In this document: one piece after another, positions 1 through 8,450 of the stretch
Numbering within the stretch: position 1 is the stretch's first letter
Layout: every line of letters starts with the position of its first letter
Assembly (NCBI GenBank): GCA_003148945.1
Contig: QGGY01000014.1
Span: forward strand, 1-64,000
From: Murimonas intestini
GTDB taxonomy: Bacteria > Bacillota > Clostridia > Lachnospirales > Lachnospiraceae
Direction: 5' to 3'
Length of the DNA: 64,000 bases
Notes under the pieces: generated by a model
The model's database searches: none
The model's input: only the letters and a program-made list of their open reading frames with translations
What the model was told of the DNA's origin: nothing
Position numbers and translations under genes: made by a program

Positions 1-245
1 CAGCGGTTCGGACTGAACCACGAATCCTCCCGCCCGCCTGTCCCTCATGCTGATTCACTGCCTAAAATGCAAAGCGTCCCTCCCGCCCCTAATCATCTAA
101 ACAGCAATTTTAACCTGCTTGTCCTGTTTTTTCCCTCCTAATGCACGTTCAGTCCTAGTAGTCCCCCTCAGGAACATGCTAAAATAAACCCATCAAAACA
201 AAGAGATGCCCGTGAGAAACAGGGATAGACAAAAGGAGGACAATC
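1..245. other. Intergenic region upstream of the sugar transporter operon
   Basis: No convincing complete gene lies here. An extended -10 candidate (TGCTAAAAT, 177-185) points toward the transporter operon but has no clear -35 box. A good ribosome site (AAGGAGG, 233-239) precedes the ATG at 246. On the minus strand a frame is open from an ATG at 48 to the window edge, and a GGAGG-like site with a nearby GTG lies at 21-30. These could be the first codons of a divergent gene, such as a local regulator, but far too little is visible to call it. Confidence 0.4.
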
Positions 246-1631
246 ATGAAACTGAAAAAAGTGATGAGTATGGCTATGGCGGCAGCTATGGTATTGGGTA
301 TGACGGCTACAGCTGAGGCGTCAGAGGGCACAGAGGCGGCTGCAGAAACTGCGGCAGAGGCAACAGAGGCGGCAGGGGAGAATGCTTCCCAGACTGTAAG
401 CCCGCTGGATCTGCTGGCTCCGGAAGTGGATGAGACGGAGGCGGTTTTCAGGGTCTGCACATATTATGGAGGGGATAATACTGTTTTTGCAGACTACGCG
501 GCTGAAAAAATAAAAGAAAAATATCCCAATGTGACGCTGGAATTTGAGACATATCCTTCAGATGGGGGACAGACCATCAAGACAAGGGCAGCTACAGGGG
601 ATCTGCCGGAGATCCTGATGGTGGATTCAGGGACGATCAGTGTGCTGGCGGAGAGCGGCAGTATCATCCCGCTGGATGAATACATAGAAAAGTTCCGCCT
701 TGCTGATTATTATAATGACTCTATTATGCAGAACACCCTTTATGCCCCGGACGGCCATATGTACCATTTCCAGATAGGCAGTATCTCACCGATCCTCTGG
801 TACTATAACAATGAGCTTTTTGAAGAAAATAACATCAAAGTCCCGGAAAACTATGATGAGCTGCTGGCAGCAGTGAAGGCATTCAGAGAAAAAGATATCA
901 TTCCTATGGCAATGTTTGGAAAAGAGCCATGGCCGTTAGGTGCATTCTTTGACAGCTTTGCAGTAAAAGAGGTGCCGGGAGGATGCTATGCCTTATCAAA
1001 GGGTGAGGTTAAGGCATCAGATGAGGGTATCCAGAAAGCAGTGGGGAAAATCGAAGAACTGATACAGGCAGGTATTTTCCAGGACGGAGTTACAAATACA
1101 GATTTTGATACTGCTTCAGCCCTTTTTAAAGAAGGTAAGGCTGCGATGATGTTAAACGGCAGCTGGTATACAGGTGACGTGATCGAGCCTATGGCAGGAA
1201 AAGTGGATATCATGGCTGCCTATCCCACAGCTGACGCCGGCAGTGAAGCAGTTAACGAATTCTGCATGACAGGCGGAGGAGATACAAATGGAATGGCAGT
1301 GACGGCTTCAGCAAAGGACCCGGAACTGGCAGCCAAGATCGCTTTCCTCTTTGGATATTACCGTGAGGCAGCCCAGTATCAGGCAAAAGGACTTGTGACT
1401 ACACCGCTTAAATCAGATGTTCTGACCCTGGACAATGAACTTGATCCTATTTCACAGAAGCTTCTTGGTGTAGTGAATGAATATACCTATGATACAAAAT
1501 TCCTGCACACTCTGCCAAATACAAAATTTGCAACTATTTTTACAGAAGAGATGCAGAAATTCCTGGTAGGTGAATCCGCGGCAGATTTCACAGCTAATCT
1601 GGATAAGGCCATTGAAAAGACCGTAGAATAG
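246..1631 (+). CDS. Sugar ABC transporter substrate-binding protein (family 1)
   Basis: The 461-residue product has the composition and fold signature of carbohydrate ABC binding proteins of the MalE/UgpB type, including blocks such as LWYYNNELF and MMLNGSWYTGD. It should capture an oligosaccharide outside the membrane and hand it to the two permeases encoded next. The signal peptide (residues 1 to about 26) has Lys residues and a hydrophobic core, but the expected lipobox Cys is absent: the core ends LGMTATAEAS where a lipoprotein would read LGMTAC. The mature N-terminus is an Ala/Glu/Thr-rich linker to about residue 52. The start is set by AAGGAGG seven bases upstream. The stop codon overlaps the first base of a small mobile repeat at 1631-1682. 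The substrate is unknown; the downstream GH95 and CE7 enzymes suggest a fucosylated or galactosylated, acetylated glycan. Confidence 0.9.
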   Translation: MKLKKVMSMAMAAAMVLGMTATAEASEGTEAAAETAAEATEAAGENASQTVSPLDLLAPEVDETEAVFRVCTYYGGDNTVFADYAAEKIKEKYPNVTLEFETYPSDGGQTIKTRAATGDLPEILMVDSGTISVLAESGSIIPLDEYIEKFRLADYYNDSIMQNTLYAPDGHMYHFQIGSISPILWYYNNELFEENNIKVPENYDELLAAVKAFREKDIIPMAMFGKEPWPLGAFFDSFAVKEVPGGCYALSKGEVKASDEGIQKAVGKIEELIQAGIFQDGVTNTDFDTASALFKEGKAAMMLNGSWYTGDVIEPMAGKVDIMAAYPTADAGSEAVNEFCMTGGGDTNGMAVTASAKDPELAAKIAFLFGYYREAAQYQAKGLVTTPLKSDVLTLDNELDPISQKLLGVVNEYTYDTKFLHTLPNTKFATIFTEEMQKFLVGESAADFTANLDKAIEKTVE

Positions 1632-1690
1632 TAACTATTCAGCAGGTCTGTGCATGTAACTGTGAAGGTACTGAACAGTTGCGCAGAATA
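1623..1690 (+). repeat. MITE-like element copy A (52 bp) with 8-bp target duplication
   Basis: The element at 1631-1682 starts GTAACTATTCAGCAGG and ends CTGAACAGTTGC, an imperfect inverted pair. It is flanked by GTAGAATA (1623-1630) and GCAGAATA (1683-1690), an 8-bp duplication with one difference. The same 52-bp form occurs at 31505-31556. It lies directly at the stop codon of the binding-protein gene; joining one copy of the target to the flank restores the same TAG, so the insertion did not change the protein. Confidence 0.85.
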
Positions 1691-1702
1691 GAGAAATACA
1701 GG

Positions 1703-1731
1703 GCCGCTGCCAAAAATGCAGCGGCTCTCTT
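1703..1731 (+). terminator. Intercistronic hairpin, possible partial terminator
   Basis: GCCGCTGC (1703-1710) pairs with GCAGCGGC (1718-1725) across a 7-nt loop, followed by a short pyrimidine run. Hairpins between a binding-protein gene and its permeases commonly reduce read-through or protect the upstream mRNA, giving more binding protein than permease. That role is inferred here. Confidence 0.5.
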
Positions 1732-1749
1732 AATCAGAGGAGAAGCGCT

Positions 1750-2631
1750 ATGAACAAAATGCTGGGAAATAAAAAGGCAATCTGTTTTTTTACATTGCCT
1801 ACCATAATCGTGTTTACAGTATTCGTATTTTATCCCATCCTGCAGACTGCTTACAGGAGCTTTTTTGAATGGGACGGGCTGAATACAGCAGTTTTTACAG
1901 GTCTTGCAAATTACAAAGAGCTTTTTGCAGATGACCTGTTCTATGAGTCACTCAAAAACGGCCTGATCTTTGCCGTCATTCTGGTGACAGTCCAGGTGGG
2001 GCTGGCCACCCTCCTGACATTTGCTATGATGAATCATAAGATCAGGGGCAAACGCTTTTTTAAGACAGCCTTTTTTATTCCGGTAGTGCTGTCTGTCACA
2101 GTAGTCTGTCAGCTGTGGAGTGCTATCTACAATCCGGAGTTTGGCCTTATTAACAATATTTTTGAGGCGCTGGGAATCAGCTACAGGCAGGACTGGCTTT
2201 CTAATATGAACCTGGCTATTTTTGCTGTGACATTTGTCAATGTGTGGCAGTATACAGGATATCAGTTTGCTATTATCTATGCAGGGGCAAAGGCCATCCC
2301 TGAAGATTATCTGGAAGCGGCTAAGATTGACGGCGCATCAGACTGGAAAGTGAATACAAGGATCATTCTTCCTCTTTTAAAGGATACATACAGGATGTGT
2401 GTGGTATTTGCCATCACCGGAGGCCTGAATGCTTTCGCACACATGAACCTGCTCACCAAAGGAGGTCCCGGCACTTCTACATACACGCTGACATATATGA
2501 CCTTCCGCAATGCCTTCACTATAGGTGAGTTTGGGTATGGATGTGCCTCTGCTATCATCCTGGTACTCCAATGCCTTCTGGCAACAGTCATAATCAATAA
2601 AATCTTCTCCTCACGGGAAGATAATTTATAG
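1750..2631 (+). CDS. Sugar ABC transporter permease (MalF/UgpA type)
   Basis: The 293-residue integral membrane protein is one half of the translocation channel of the sugar importer. It shows about six hydrophobic segments and the cytoplasmic EAA loop (about residues 185-205, DYLEAAKIDGASDWK) that docks on the ATPase. The first segment begins right after a short basic N-terminus. AGAGGAGAAG precedes the ATG. It forms an operon with the binding protein upstream and the second permease 9 bp downstream. No ATPase gene is present in the cluster, so a shared MsmK/UgpC-type ATPase elsewhere is likely; this is usual for Firmicute family 1 systems. Confidence 0.92.
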   Translation: MNKMLGNKKAICFFTLPTIIVFTVFVFYPILQTAYRSFFEWDGLNTAVFTGLANYKELFADDLFYESLKNGLIFAVILVTVQVGLATLLTFAMMNHKIRGKRFFKTAFFIPVVLSVTVVCQLWSAIYNPEFGLINNIFEALGISYRQDWLSNMNLAIFAVTFVNVWQYTGYQFAIIYAGAKAIPEDYLEAAKIDGASDWKVNTRIILPLLKDTYRMCVVFAITGGLNAFAHMNLLTKGGPGTSTYTLTYMTFRNAFTIGEFGYGCASAIILVLQCLLATVIINKIFSSREDNL

Positions 2632-2643
2632 GAGGAAACCGTG

Positions 2644-3474
2644 ATGAAACAGAAAGCAAAGACAGTGATCATAACCGCGGCATTGCTTCTATTTGCCCTG
2701 GTCTGTATCTATCCTTTAATTTACCTGCTGTTTTATTCCCTGAAGACAAATGATGAGATATTCTTTTTAAATCCGTTCGGCTTCCCGGAACATCCGCTGT
2801 TTGAAAATTATAAGACAGCAGTCAGCGCTTTTAATATTCTGGGCTACTACAAAAACAGCATTATTGTCACACTTGTCTCCATAGCGGGAGTCATGGTGCT
2901 GGCAGTTCCCTTTGCATACGGAACTACCAGGATGCGCTGGAAACTGAAAAATACAGCGGCCACATACCTGATGATGGGACTTTTCATTCCAATCCAGGTA
3001 ATCATCATCCCTCTGGCCATTCTGGTACGCCAGCTCCATATGTCAAATACATATTTTGCATTGATCATACCCTACATTGCCTTTAATGTATCCTTTGCCA
3101 GCATGATCATAGCCACATCCTTCAGATCACTGCCAAAAGAGATGGAGGAATCAGCATTTATTGACGGGGCAAGTGTGTACCGTTCCTTTTTCCAGATCCT
3201 CATGCCTCTTGTGAAACCGGCGATAGCCACTGCCGTTACCTTTGTATTTCTGGGTGTGTGGAATGAGTATACAGTAGCCTCTGTCTTTATCAGCAATGAT
3301 GCAGTGAAGACGCTGCCTGTAGGGCTGGCTGCGTTTACAGGGGAGCACTCTACGGAATGGGGAGCTATGGGAGCCTGTCTTGTTATGGCAAGCATACCTA
3401 CTATCATAATATATGCCATATTCAGCGAACAAGTAGAAAAAGCTCTGACTATCGGCGGAGCCGTAAAAGGATAA
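2644..3474 (+). CDS. Sugar ABC transporter permease (MalG/UgpE type)
   Basis: This second permease subunit is 276 residues from the ATG at 2644. A GTG three bases earlier is in frame, but GGAGG at 2631-2635 sits 8 nt from the ATG and only 5 nt from the GTG, so I prefer the ATG. Six hydrophobic segments and the EAA loop (about residues 165-187, EMEESAFIDGASVYRSFF) are visible. It should pair with the preceding permease. The GH95 gene starts 6 bp after its stop, so transport and intracellular degradation are co-expressed. Confidence 0.92.
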   Translation: MKQKAKTVIITAALLLFALVCIYPLIYLLFYSLKTNDEIFFLNPFGFPEHPLFENYKTAVSAFNILGYYKNSIIVTLVSIAGVMVLAVPFAYGTTRMRWKLKNTAATYLMMGLFIPIQVIIIPLAILVRQLHMSNTYFALIIPYIAFNVSFASMIIATSFRSLPKEMEESAFIDGASVYRSFFQILMPLVKPAIATAVTFVFLGVWNEYTVASVFISNDAVKTLPVGLAAFTGEHSTEWGAMGACLVMASIPTIIIYAIFSEQVEKALTIGGAVKG

Positions 3475-3480
3475 CATACC

Positions 3481-5739
3481 ATGAAAAATAAATTATACTA
3501 TGAAGCCCCTGCAGATGCATGGGAAAAAGGAATGGCTATAGGAAACGGCCGTATTGGGGCAATGCTTCTGGGAGGGACTGACAGAGAGCATATCTGGCTG
3601 AATGAGGATACTCTCTGGTCGGGATATCCGAGGGATTATAATGATCCCGATGCATACCTCTATCTGGAGGAAGTCAGAAGACTTATATTTGACAAAGAAT
3701 ATGAAAAAGCTGAGAAAATATTGAACCGCCGCATGGTGGGGAACTGGAATGAATCCTACCTGCCTATGGGAGATCTGTATATAGAGACTCCCGGATTAAA
3801 AAATATAATGGCATACAAAAGAATACTGAACCTGAGCACGGGCACCGCATCCATAAGCGCTGTGACGGATAAATTTTCTTATGAACGCACCTGCTTCTGC
3901 TCATATCCTGACCAGGTGATGGCACTTCGGATCAGGTCATCAGAGACCCTGGAGGGAGGCATGAAATTCTGCCTTTCCAGCCAGCTGCGTTCTTTCTGTA
4001 CAAAGGATGGGGACTGCTTTATACTTACAGGCTGGTGCCCTTCCGTGGTCGAACCTGATTACTATCCGGGTGAATATCCCATCCTCTATGAAGACTATGA
4101 GACTACAACGGCTGTCAGATTTCAGATGAGAATGAAGGTAGTGACAGATGGAAGTGCTGCAGTGGAAGAGGACGGCATAAGGGTTACAGGGAGCAGGGAG
4201 ACGCTCCTGCTTTTGAGCAGCGCCAACAGTTTTCTGGGATATGATGTAAAGCCCCGGGGAAATTTTGAAGAAAAAGTAAGGCAGTATATGGAAAAGGCAG
4301 GGCGTTTTTCCTGGAAGGAACTTTATAACAGGCACAGAAGTGATTTCACAGCTCTGTTTGGCAGGGTGGAACTGGAACTGGGACATTCTGAAAACGAAGA
4401 TCTGCCCATGGATAAGCGGCTGCTGAGATTTTCTGAGGGGGAAGAGGACCCGGAGCTGATCGCTACCGCCTTTCAGTTTGGAAGATATCTGCTTATATCC
4501 AGCTCCAGAGAGGGGACGGAGCCTGCAAATCTCCAGGGCATCTGGAATAAAGATATACGGCCGCCATGGAGTTCTAACTACACAGTAAATATTAATACCC
4601 AGATGAATTACTGGCCGGCGGAAGTGTGCAGTCTCCCGGAATGTGCCCGTCCTCTTATGAAATTTATTGAGGAGATCAGAGAGGCAGGGAGGAAGACAGC
4701 AGAGATAAACTATCACTGTAGAGGCTTTGCAGTCCATCACAACGTAGACCTCTGGAGGAAGACTACAGCTGTGGGGTCCAGAGAAAAGGAGGTGGATGTG
4801 CTGCCCTGGTCCTTCTGGCTGATGTCAGGCGGATGGTTCTGCCAGCATATCTATAACCACTATATCTATACCCCGGATAAGAATTTTCTCCTGCAGTCGG
4901 CCTGGCCTGTTCTCATGGAAAGCGCCAGGTTCTACCTGGACTGGCTGGTGGAGCGTAATGGAGAATTGCTCACAGTCCCGTCCGCCTCCCCGGAGAATCT
5001 CTTTGCGGACGGCGGAGGCTGTCATGGCATCACTTACAGCTGCACATTAGATAATGCTATCCTGCGTGAACTGTTTGGAAATTGTCTGGAAGCCGCGGGC
5101 CATGTGAAAAAGTGCAGGAGCCTCACAGCGGAGGAGGAGTCATTCTGCAGGGAGGTCAAAACTGCTCTTTCAAAGCTTCCGCCATATAAGATAGGAAAGT
5201 ACGGGCAGCTTCAGGAGTGGTATGAGGATTTTGAAGAGAAGGATCCGGAGCACAGGCACCTCTCTATGCTGTATGGCCTTTATCCGGGAAATACCATTAC
5301 AGCAGAAAACACGCCAAAGCTTGCCGCAGCCTGCAGGAGAGCTCTGGAAAGAAGAGGGGAGGGGAGCGTACCCTGGAGCCGTGCCTGGAAGGTATGCCTT
5401 CAGGCCAGGCTGAAAGATGGGGAAAAAGCATATGAGGAGGTGCGGCGTTTTCTTCAGCCGGCCAATTCAAATGAGATATCCTACAATGACGGAGGGATAT
5501 ACAGCAGCCTTTTCTGCGCCATGCCCCTTGAGGTTGACGGCAATCTGGGATTTACGGCGGGAATTGCAGAGATGCTCATACAAAGCCATCTCACAGAACC
5601 GGAACTGCTGCCGGCTCTGCCAAAGGCCTGGAAGAACGGCCATGTTAAAGGATTAAAAGTCCGCGGCGGCCAGACGGCTGATATTTACTGGGAAGACGGA
5701 AAACTGAAATCATATTCACTGCGAAGCGGCAGCAGATAG
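3481..5739 (+). CDS. Glycoside hydrolase family 95 (alpha-L-fucosidase or alpha-L-galactosidase)
   Basis: The 752-residue protein matches GH95 along its length. It has an N-terminal beta-sandwich domain (MAIGNGRIGAMLLGG near residue 20), the NINTQMNYWPAE block near 370 carrying the paired Asn residues that assist the catalytic water in this family, SPENLF near 502, HRHLSMLYGLYPG near 591 and VPWSRAWK near 629. GH95 enzymes are inverting hydrolases that remove alpha-1,2-linked L-fucose, or in some members alpha-L-galactose. There is no signal peptide, so it should act in the cytoplasm on imported oligosaccharides, which fits its place directly after the two permeases. Sequence alone does not decide fucose versus galactose. 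Confidence 0.9.
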   Translation: MKNKLYYEAPADAWEKGMAIGNGRIGAMLLGGTDREHIWLNEDTLWSGYPRDYNDPDAYLYLEEVRRLIFDKEYEKAEKILNRRMVGNWNESYLPMGDLYIETPGLKNIMAYKRILNLSTGTASISAVTDKFSYERTCFCSYPDQVMALRIRSSETLEGGMKFCLSSQLRSFCTKDGDCFILTGWCPSVVEPDYYPGEYPILYEDYETTTAVRFQMRMKVVTDGSAAVEEDGIRVTGSRETLLLLSSANSFLGYDVKPRGNFEEKVRQYMEKAGRFSWKELYNRHRSDFTALFGRVELELGHSENEDLPMDKRLLRFSEGEEDPELIATAFQFGRYLLISSSREGTEPANLQGIWNKDIRPPWSSNYTVNINTQMNYWPAEVCSLPECARPLMKFIEEIREAGRKTAEINYHCRGFAVHHNVDLWRKTTAVGSREKEVDVLPWSFWLMSGGWFCQHIYNHYIYTPDKNFLLQSAWPVLMESARFYLDWLVERNGELLTVPSASPENLFADGGGCHGITYSCTLDNAILRELFGNCLEAAGHVKKCRSLTAEEESFCREVKTALSKLPPYKIGKYGQLQEWYEDFEEKDPEHRHLSMLYGLYPGNTITAENTPKLAAACRRALERRGEGSVPWSRAWKVCLQARLKDGEKAYEEVRRFLQPANSNEISYNDGGIYSSLFCAMPLEVDGNLGFTAGIAEMLIQSHLTEPELLPALPKAWKNGHVKGLKVRGGQTADIYWEDGKLKSYSLRSGSR

Positions 5740-5750
5740 GAGGAAATAAA

Positions 5751-6719
5751 ATGCCCATTTTAGATATGCCTGTTGAAAAATTAAAGGAATACACAGGAAC
5801 TAATCCAAAGCCTGATGATTTTGACTTGTACTGGGAGAGGGCGCTTGCGGAATTGGACGGGACAGATCCTGATCCGGAGTGGATACCCGCTGATTTTAAG
5901 GCGCCGTCCGCAGACTGTTATGATCTGTATTATACAGGTGTAAGAAATGCCAGGATCCATGCAAAAGTGCTGGTACCTAAGGTGCATAAGGATAAGATGC
6001 CCGCGCTTGTTAATTTTCACGGATATACGGGAAACTGCGGAAACTGGACGGATAAGCTCTCTTACGCCGGCGCGGGTTTCGTGACAGCTGCCATGGACTG
6101 CCGGGGACAGGGAGGCAGATCGGAGGATACAGGACAGGTAAAGGGAAACACCATGCATGGCCATATTATCAGGGGTCTTGATGATGAGCCCGATAACCTG
6201 CTGATGAGGAATATATTTCTGGACGCCGCAGAGCTTGCCAGGATCCTTATGGATATGCCTGATGTGGATGCAGATAAGGTAGGGGTTTTTGGAGTATCCC
6301 AGGGAGGCGGGCTGTCTCTGGCCTGTGCGGCACTGGAACCGCGTATTGCAAGAGCAGCCGTCCAGTATCCTTTTCTGTCCGACTACAGGCGGGTGTGGGA
6401 GCTGGACATGGCCCAGAATGCCTATGAAGAGCTGCAGAGCTACTTTAAATTTTTTGATCCCCTGCATGAGAGGGAGGAAGAGGTCTACCGCCGTCTGGGG
6501 TATATAGATGTCCATAACCTGGCGCCCAGAATACGGGGGAAAGTACAGATGGCTGTAACACTTATGGATAATATATGCCCCCCTTCCACCCAGTTTGCTG
6601 CATATAACGCCATCACAGCCCCGAAGGAACTTCAGATATACCCTGATTTTGGCCATGAATTTCTGCCCGGGCAGGAAGACAGGGCATTCAGGTTTTTAAT
6701 GGAAATGCTGGAAGGATAA
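5751..6719 (+). CDS. Acetyl-xylan esterase / cephalosporin-C deacetylase family (CE7)
   Basis: The 322-residue alpha/beta hydrolase is of the AXE1/CE7 type, which removes acetyl groups from short acetylated saccharides, usually inside the cell. The nucleophile elbow is GVSQGG (Ser near residue 182), the acid is probably the Asp in LMDNICPP (near 272), and the His is in DFGHE (near 302). The family RGQGG motif near 118 is present. No signal peptide is seen. It follows the GH95 gene by 11 bp with an AGGAGG site and is the last gene of the operon. It probably deacetylates the same imported oligosaccharide. Confidence 0.9.
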   Translation: MPILDMPVEKLKEYTGTNPKPDDFDLYWERALAELDGTDPDPEWIPADFKAPSADCYDLYYTGVRNARIHAKVLVPKVHKDKMPALVNFHGYTGNCGNWTDKLSYAGAGFVTAAMDCRGQGGRSEDTGQVKGNTMHGHIIRGLDDEPDNLLMRNIFLDAAELARILMDMPDVDADKVGVFGVSQGGGLSLACAALEPRIARAAVQYPFLSDYRRVWELDMAQNAYEELQSYFKFFDPLHEREEEVYRRLGYIDVHNLAPRIRGKVQMAVTLMDNICPPSTQFAAYNAITAPKELQIYPDFGHEFLPGQEDRAFRFLMEMLEG

Positions 6720-6753
6720 AATACCAGAAAAATCTGACATCAGAAAATTATAA

Positions 6754-6798
6754 AACACCACTGAAATATAAAAACAACTATTTCAGCGGTGTTTTTTT
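6754..6798 (+). terminator. Rho-independent terminator after the glycan operon
   Basis: A 15-bp stem (AACACCACTGAAATA at 6754-6768 with TATTTCAGCGGTGTT at 6779-6793, one G-U pair) is followed by a run of T. It closes the transport/esterase operon. Confidence 0.9.
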
Positions 6799-6844
6799 GA
6801 TTTCATTTCAATTTAATTTCGTCACCTGCCAAATTTCTTGATTA

Positions 6845-6873
6845 TTGAAATGTCTCCGTGAATATGATATCCT
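6845..6873 (+). promoter_or_regulatory. Sigma-A promoter for the murE operon
   Basis: TTGAAA (6845-6850), a 17-bp spacer, then TATCCT (6868-6873), preceded by a TG that makes an extended -10. It lies about 100 bp upstream of murE, just after the terminator of the previous operon. Confidence 0.6.
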
Positions 6874-6971
6874 AAAGGGTAGGTTACAGATCAGCCTTTT
6901 GCTGTTTGCTGAAGGCATGTACTGTAAAAATTTGATAGCTTATTTTGCAGTGAAGATGGAGGAATCCCATA

Positions 6972-8441
6972 ATGAAATTATCTGCTTTATTAGAAAGATT
7001 AGAATATGAATGTGTCCAGGGCAGTCTTGACACGGATGTGAGGTCTGTAGTCAATGATTCCAGGAAAGCGGAGGACGGAGCACTGTTCTTCTGTATAAAA
7101 GGCGCCGTCTCTGACGGTCATAAATATGCCGCCGAGGTGGCAAAGAAGGGAGCATCAGTCCTGATCGTGCAGGATGAGGTGGAGGTGCCGGAGAATGTCA
7201 CAGTCATCAAAGTGGCAGACAGCCGCTATGCCATGGCGCTCATATCGGCCGCCTGGTTCGGATATCCTGCCAGGCAGCTGAAGGTGATAGGGATCACCGG
7301 TACAAAGGGGAAGACAACTACTACATATATGGTAAAGTCTATCCTGGAATCAGCCGGGCACAAGGTTGGGCTGATCGGTACTATCGAGGCTATTATTGGG
7401 GATGAAGTGATGCCGGCCAGCAATACCACACCTGAATCATATACCATCCAGGAATACTTCAGAAAGATGGTGGATGAAGGGTGTGACTGCGTTGTCATGG
7501 AGGTTTCTTCCCAGGGCCTGATGCTCCACAGGACGGCAGGCGTCCAGTTTGAGATAGGTATTTTCACAAATATTGAGCCTGACCACATAGGGCCGGCAGA
7601 GCATTCCAGCTTTGAGGAATATATGGCCTGCAAGGGCCTGCTTTTCAGGCAGTGCCGCATCGGTATCGTGAATGCTGATGATAAGCACCTGGATCAGGTG
7701 CTGGAGGGGCACACATGTAAAATAGAGACATTTGGCTTTTCAGAAAATGCAGATCTGCGCGCTTCAGATGTAAAGCTGGTCAAGGAGCCGGGCTACCTGG
7801 GAGTGTCTTACAGAGCCAGCGGACTCATTGATATGGATGTGGAGATCGACATCCCGGGAAAATTCAGTGTGTATAATTCACTGACAGCCATTGCCATCTG
7901 CCTTCATTTCGGTGTATCCAGAGACAATATCAGGCAGGCATTAAAACAGGCCAAGGTCAAGGGCCGCATTGAGATGATCAAGGTGTCAGATGATTTTACG
8001 CTGATGATAGATTATGCCCACAATGCCATGAGTTTAAAGAGCCTGCTCACCACACTGAGGGAATATCAGCCCAAGCGTCTTGTATGCCTGTTTGGCTGCG
8101 GGGGCAACAGGTCCAGGGCAAGAAGATATGAGATGGGTGAAGTTTCCGGGCAGCTGGCTGATTTTACGATCATTACCTCTGATAACCCCCGGTTTGAGAA
8201 ACCGGATGATATCATAGCTGATATTGAGACAGGGATAAAGAAAACAGAGGGTGAGTATATCAGGATCCCTGACAGGAAGGAGGCCATTGCCTATGCGATC
8301 CACAACGGAAGGCCGGGTGATGTGATCGTGCTGGCCGGGAAAGGTCATGAAGACTACCAGGAGATAGAGGGGAAAAAACACCCTATGGATGAGAGGGTGC
8401 TGATTGCCCAGATTTTGAAGGAAGACAGGGCGGGAGCCTGA
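6972..8441 (+). CDS. murE: UDP-MurNAc-tripeptide synthetase (meso-DAP ligase)
   Basis: The 489-residue Mur ligase adds meso-diaminopimelate to UDP-MurNAc-L-Ala-D-Glu in cytoplasmic peptidoglycan precursor synthesis. An N-terminal substrate domain is followed by the ATP loop GTKGKTTTT (about residues 109-117), the central VMEVSSQGL region, and a C-terminal domain with DNPR (about 403-406), the motif typical of DAP rather than Lys ligases. The middle region reads EPDHIGPAEHSSFEEY instead of the common DHLDFHGTMEEY, so this is a divergent subtype; a second, canonical murE may exist elsewhere. The start has GGAGG nine bases upstream. priA begins 9 bp after the stop. Confidence 0.88.
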   Translation: MKLSALLERLEYECVQGSLDTDVRSVVNDSRKAEDGALFFCIKGAVSDGHKYAAEVAKKGASVLIVQDEVEVPENVTVIKVADSRYAMALISAAWFGYPARQLKVIGITGTKGKTTTTYMVKSILESAGHKVGLIGTIEAIIGDEVMPASNTTPESYTIQEYFRKMVDEGCDCVVMEVSSQGLMLHRTAGVQFEIGIFTNIEPDHIGPAEHSSFEEYMACKGLLFRQCRIGIVNADDKHLDQVLEGHTCKIETFGFSENADLRASDVKLVKEPGYLGVSYRASGLIDMDVEIDIPGKFSVYNSLTAIAICLHFGVSRDNIRQALKQAKVKGRIEMIKVSDDFTLMIDYAHNAMSLKSLLTTLREYQPKRLVCLFGCGGNRSRARRYEMGEVSGQLADFTIITSDNPRFEKPDDIIADIETGIKKTEGEYIRIPDRKEAIAYAIHNGRPGDVIVLAGKGHEDYQEIEGKKHPMDERVLIAQILKEDRAGA

Positions 8442-8450
8442 AAGGGGAGA

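Noticed and set aside
1-48. Possible start of a divergent minus-strand gene
   Set aside because: Only 7-16 codons are visible before the window edge and the ATG lacks a ribosome site; too little to call.
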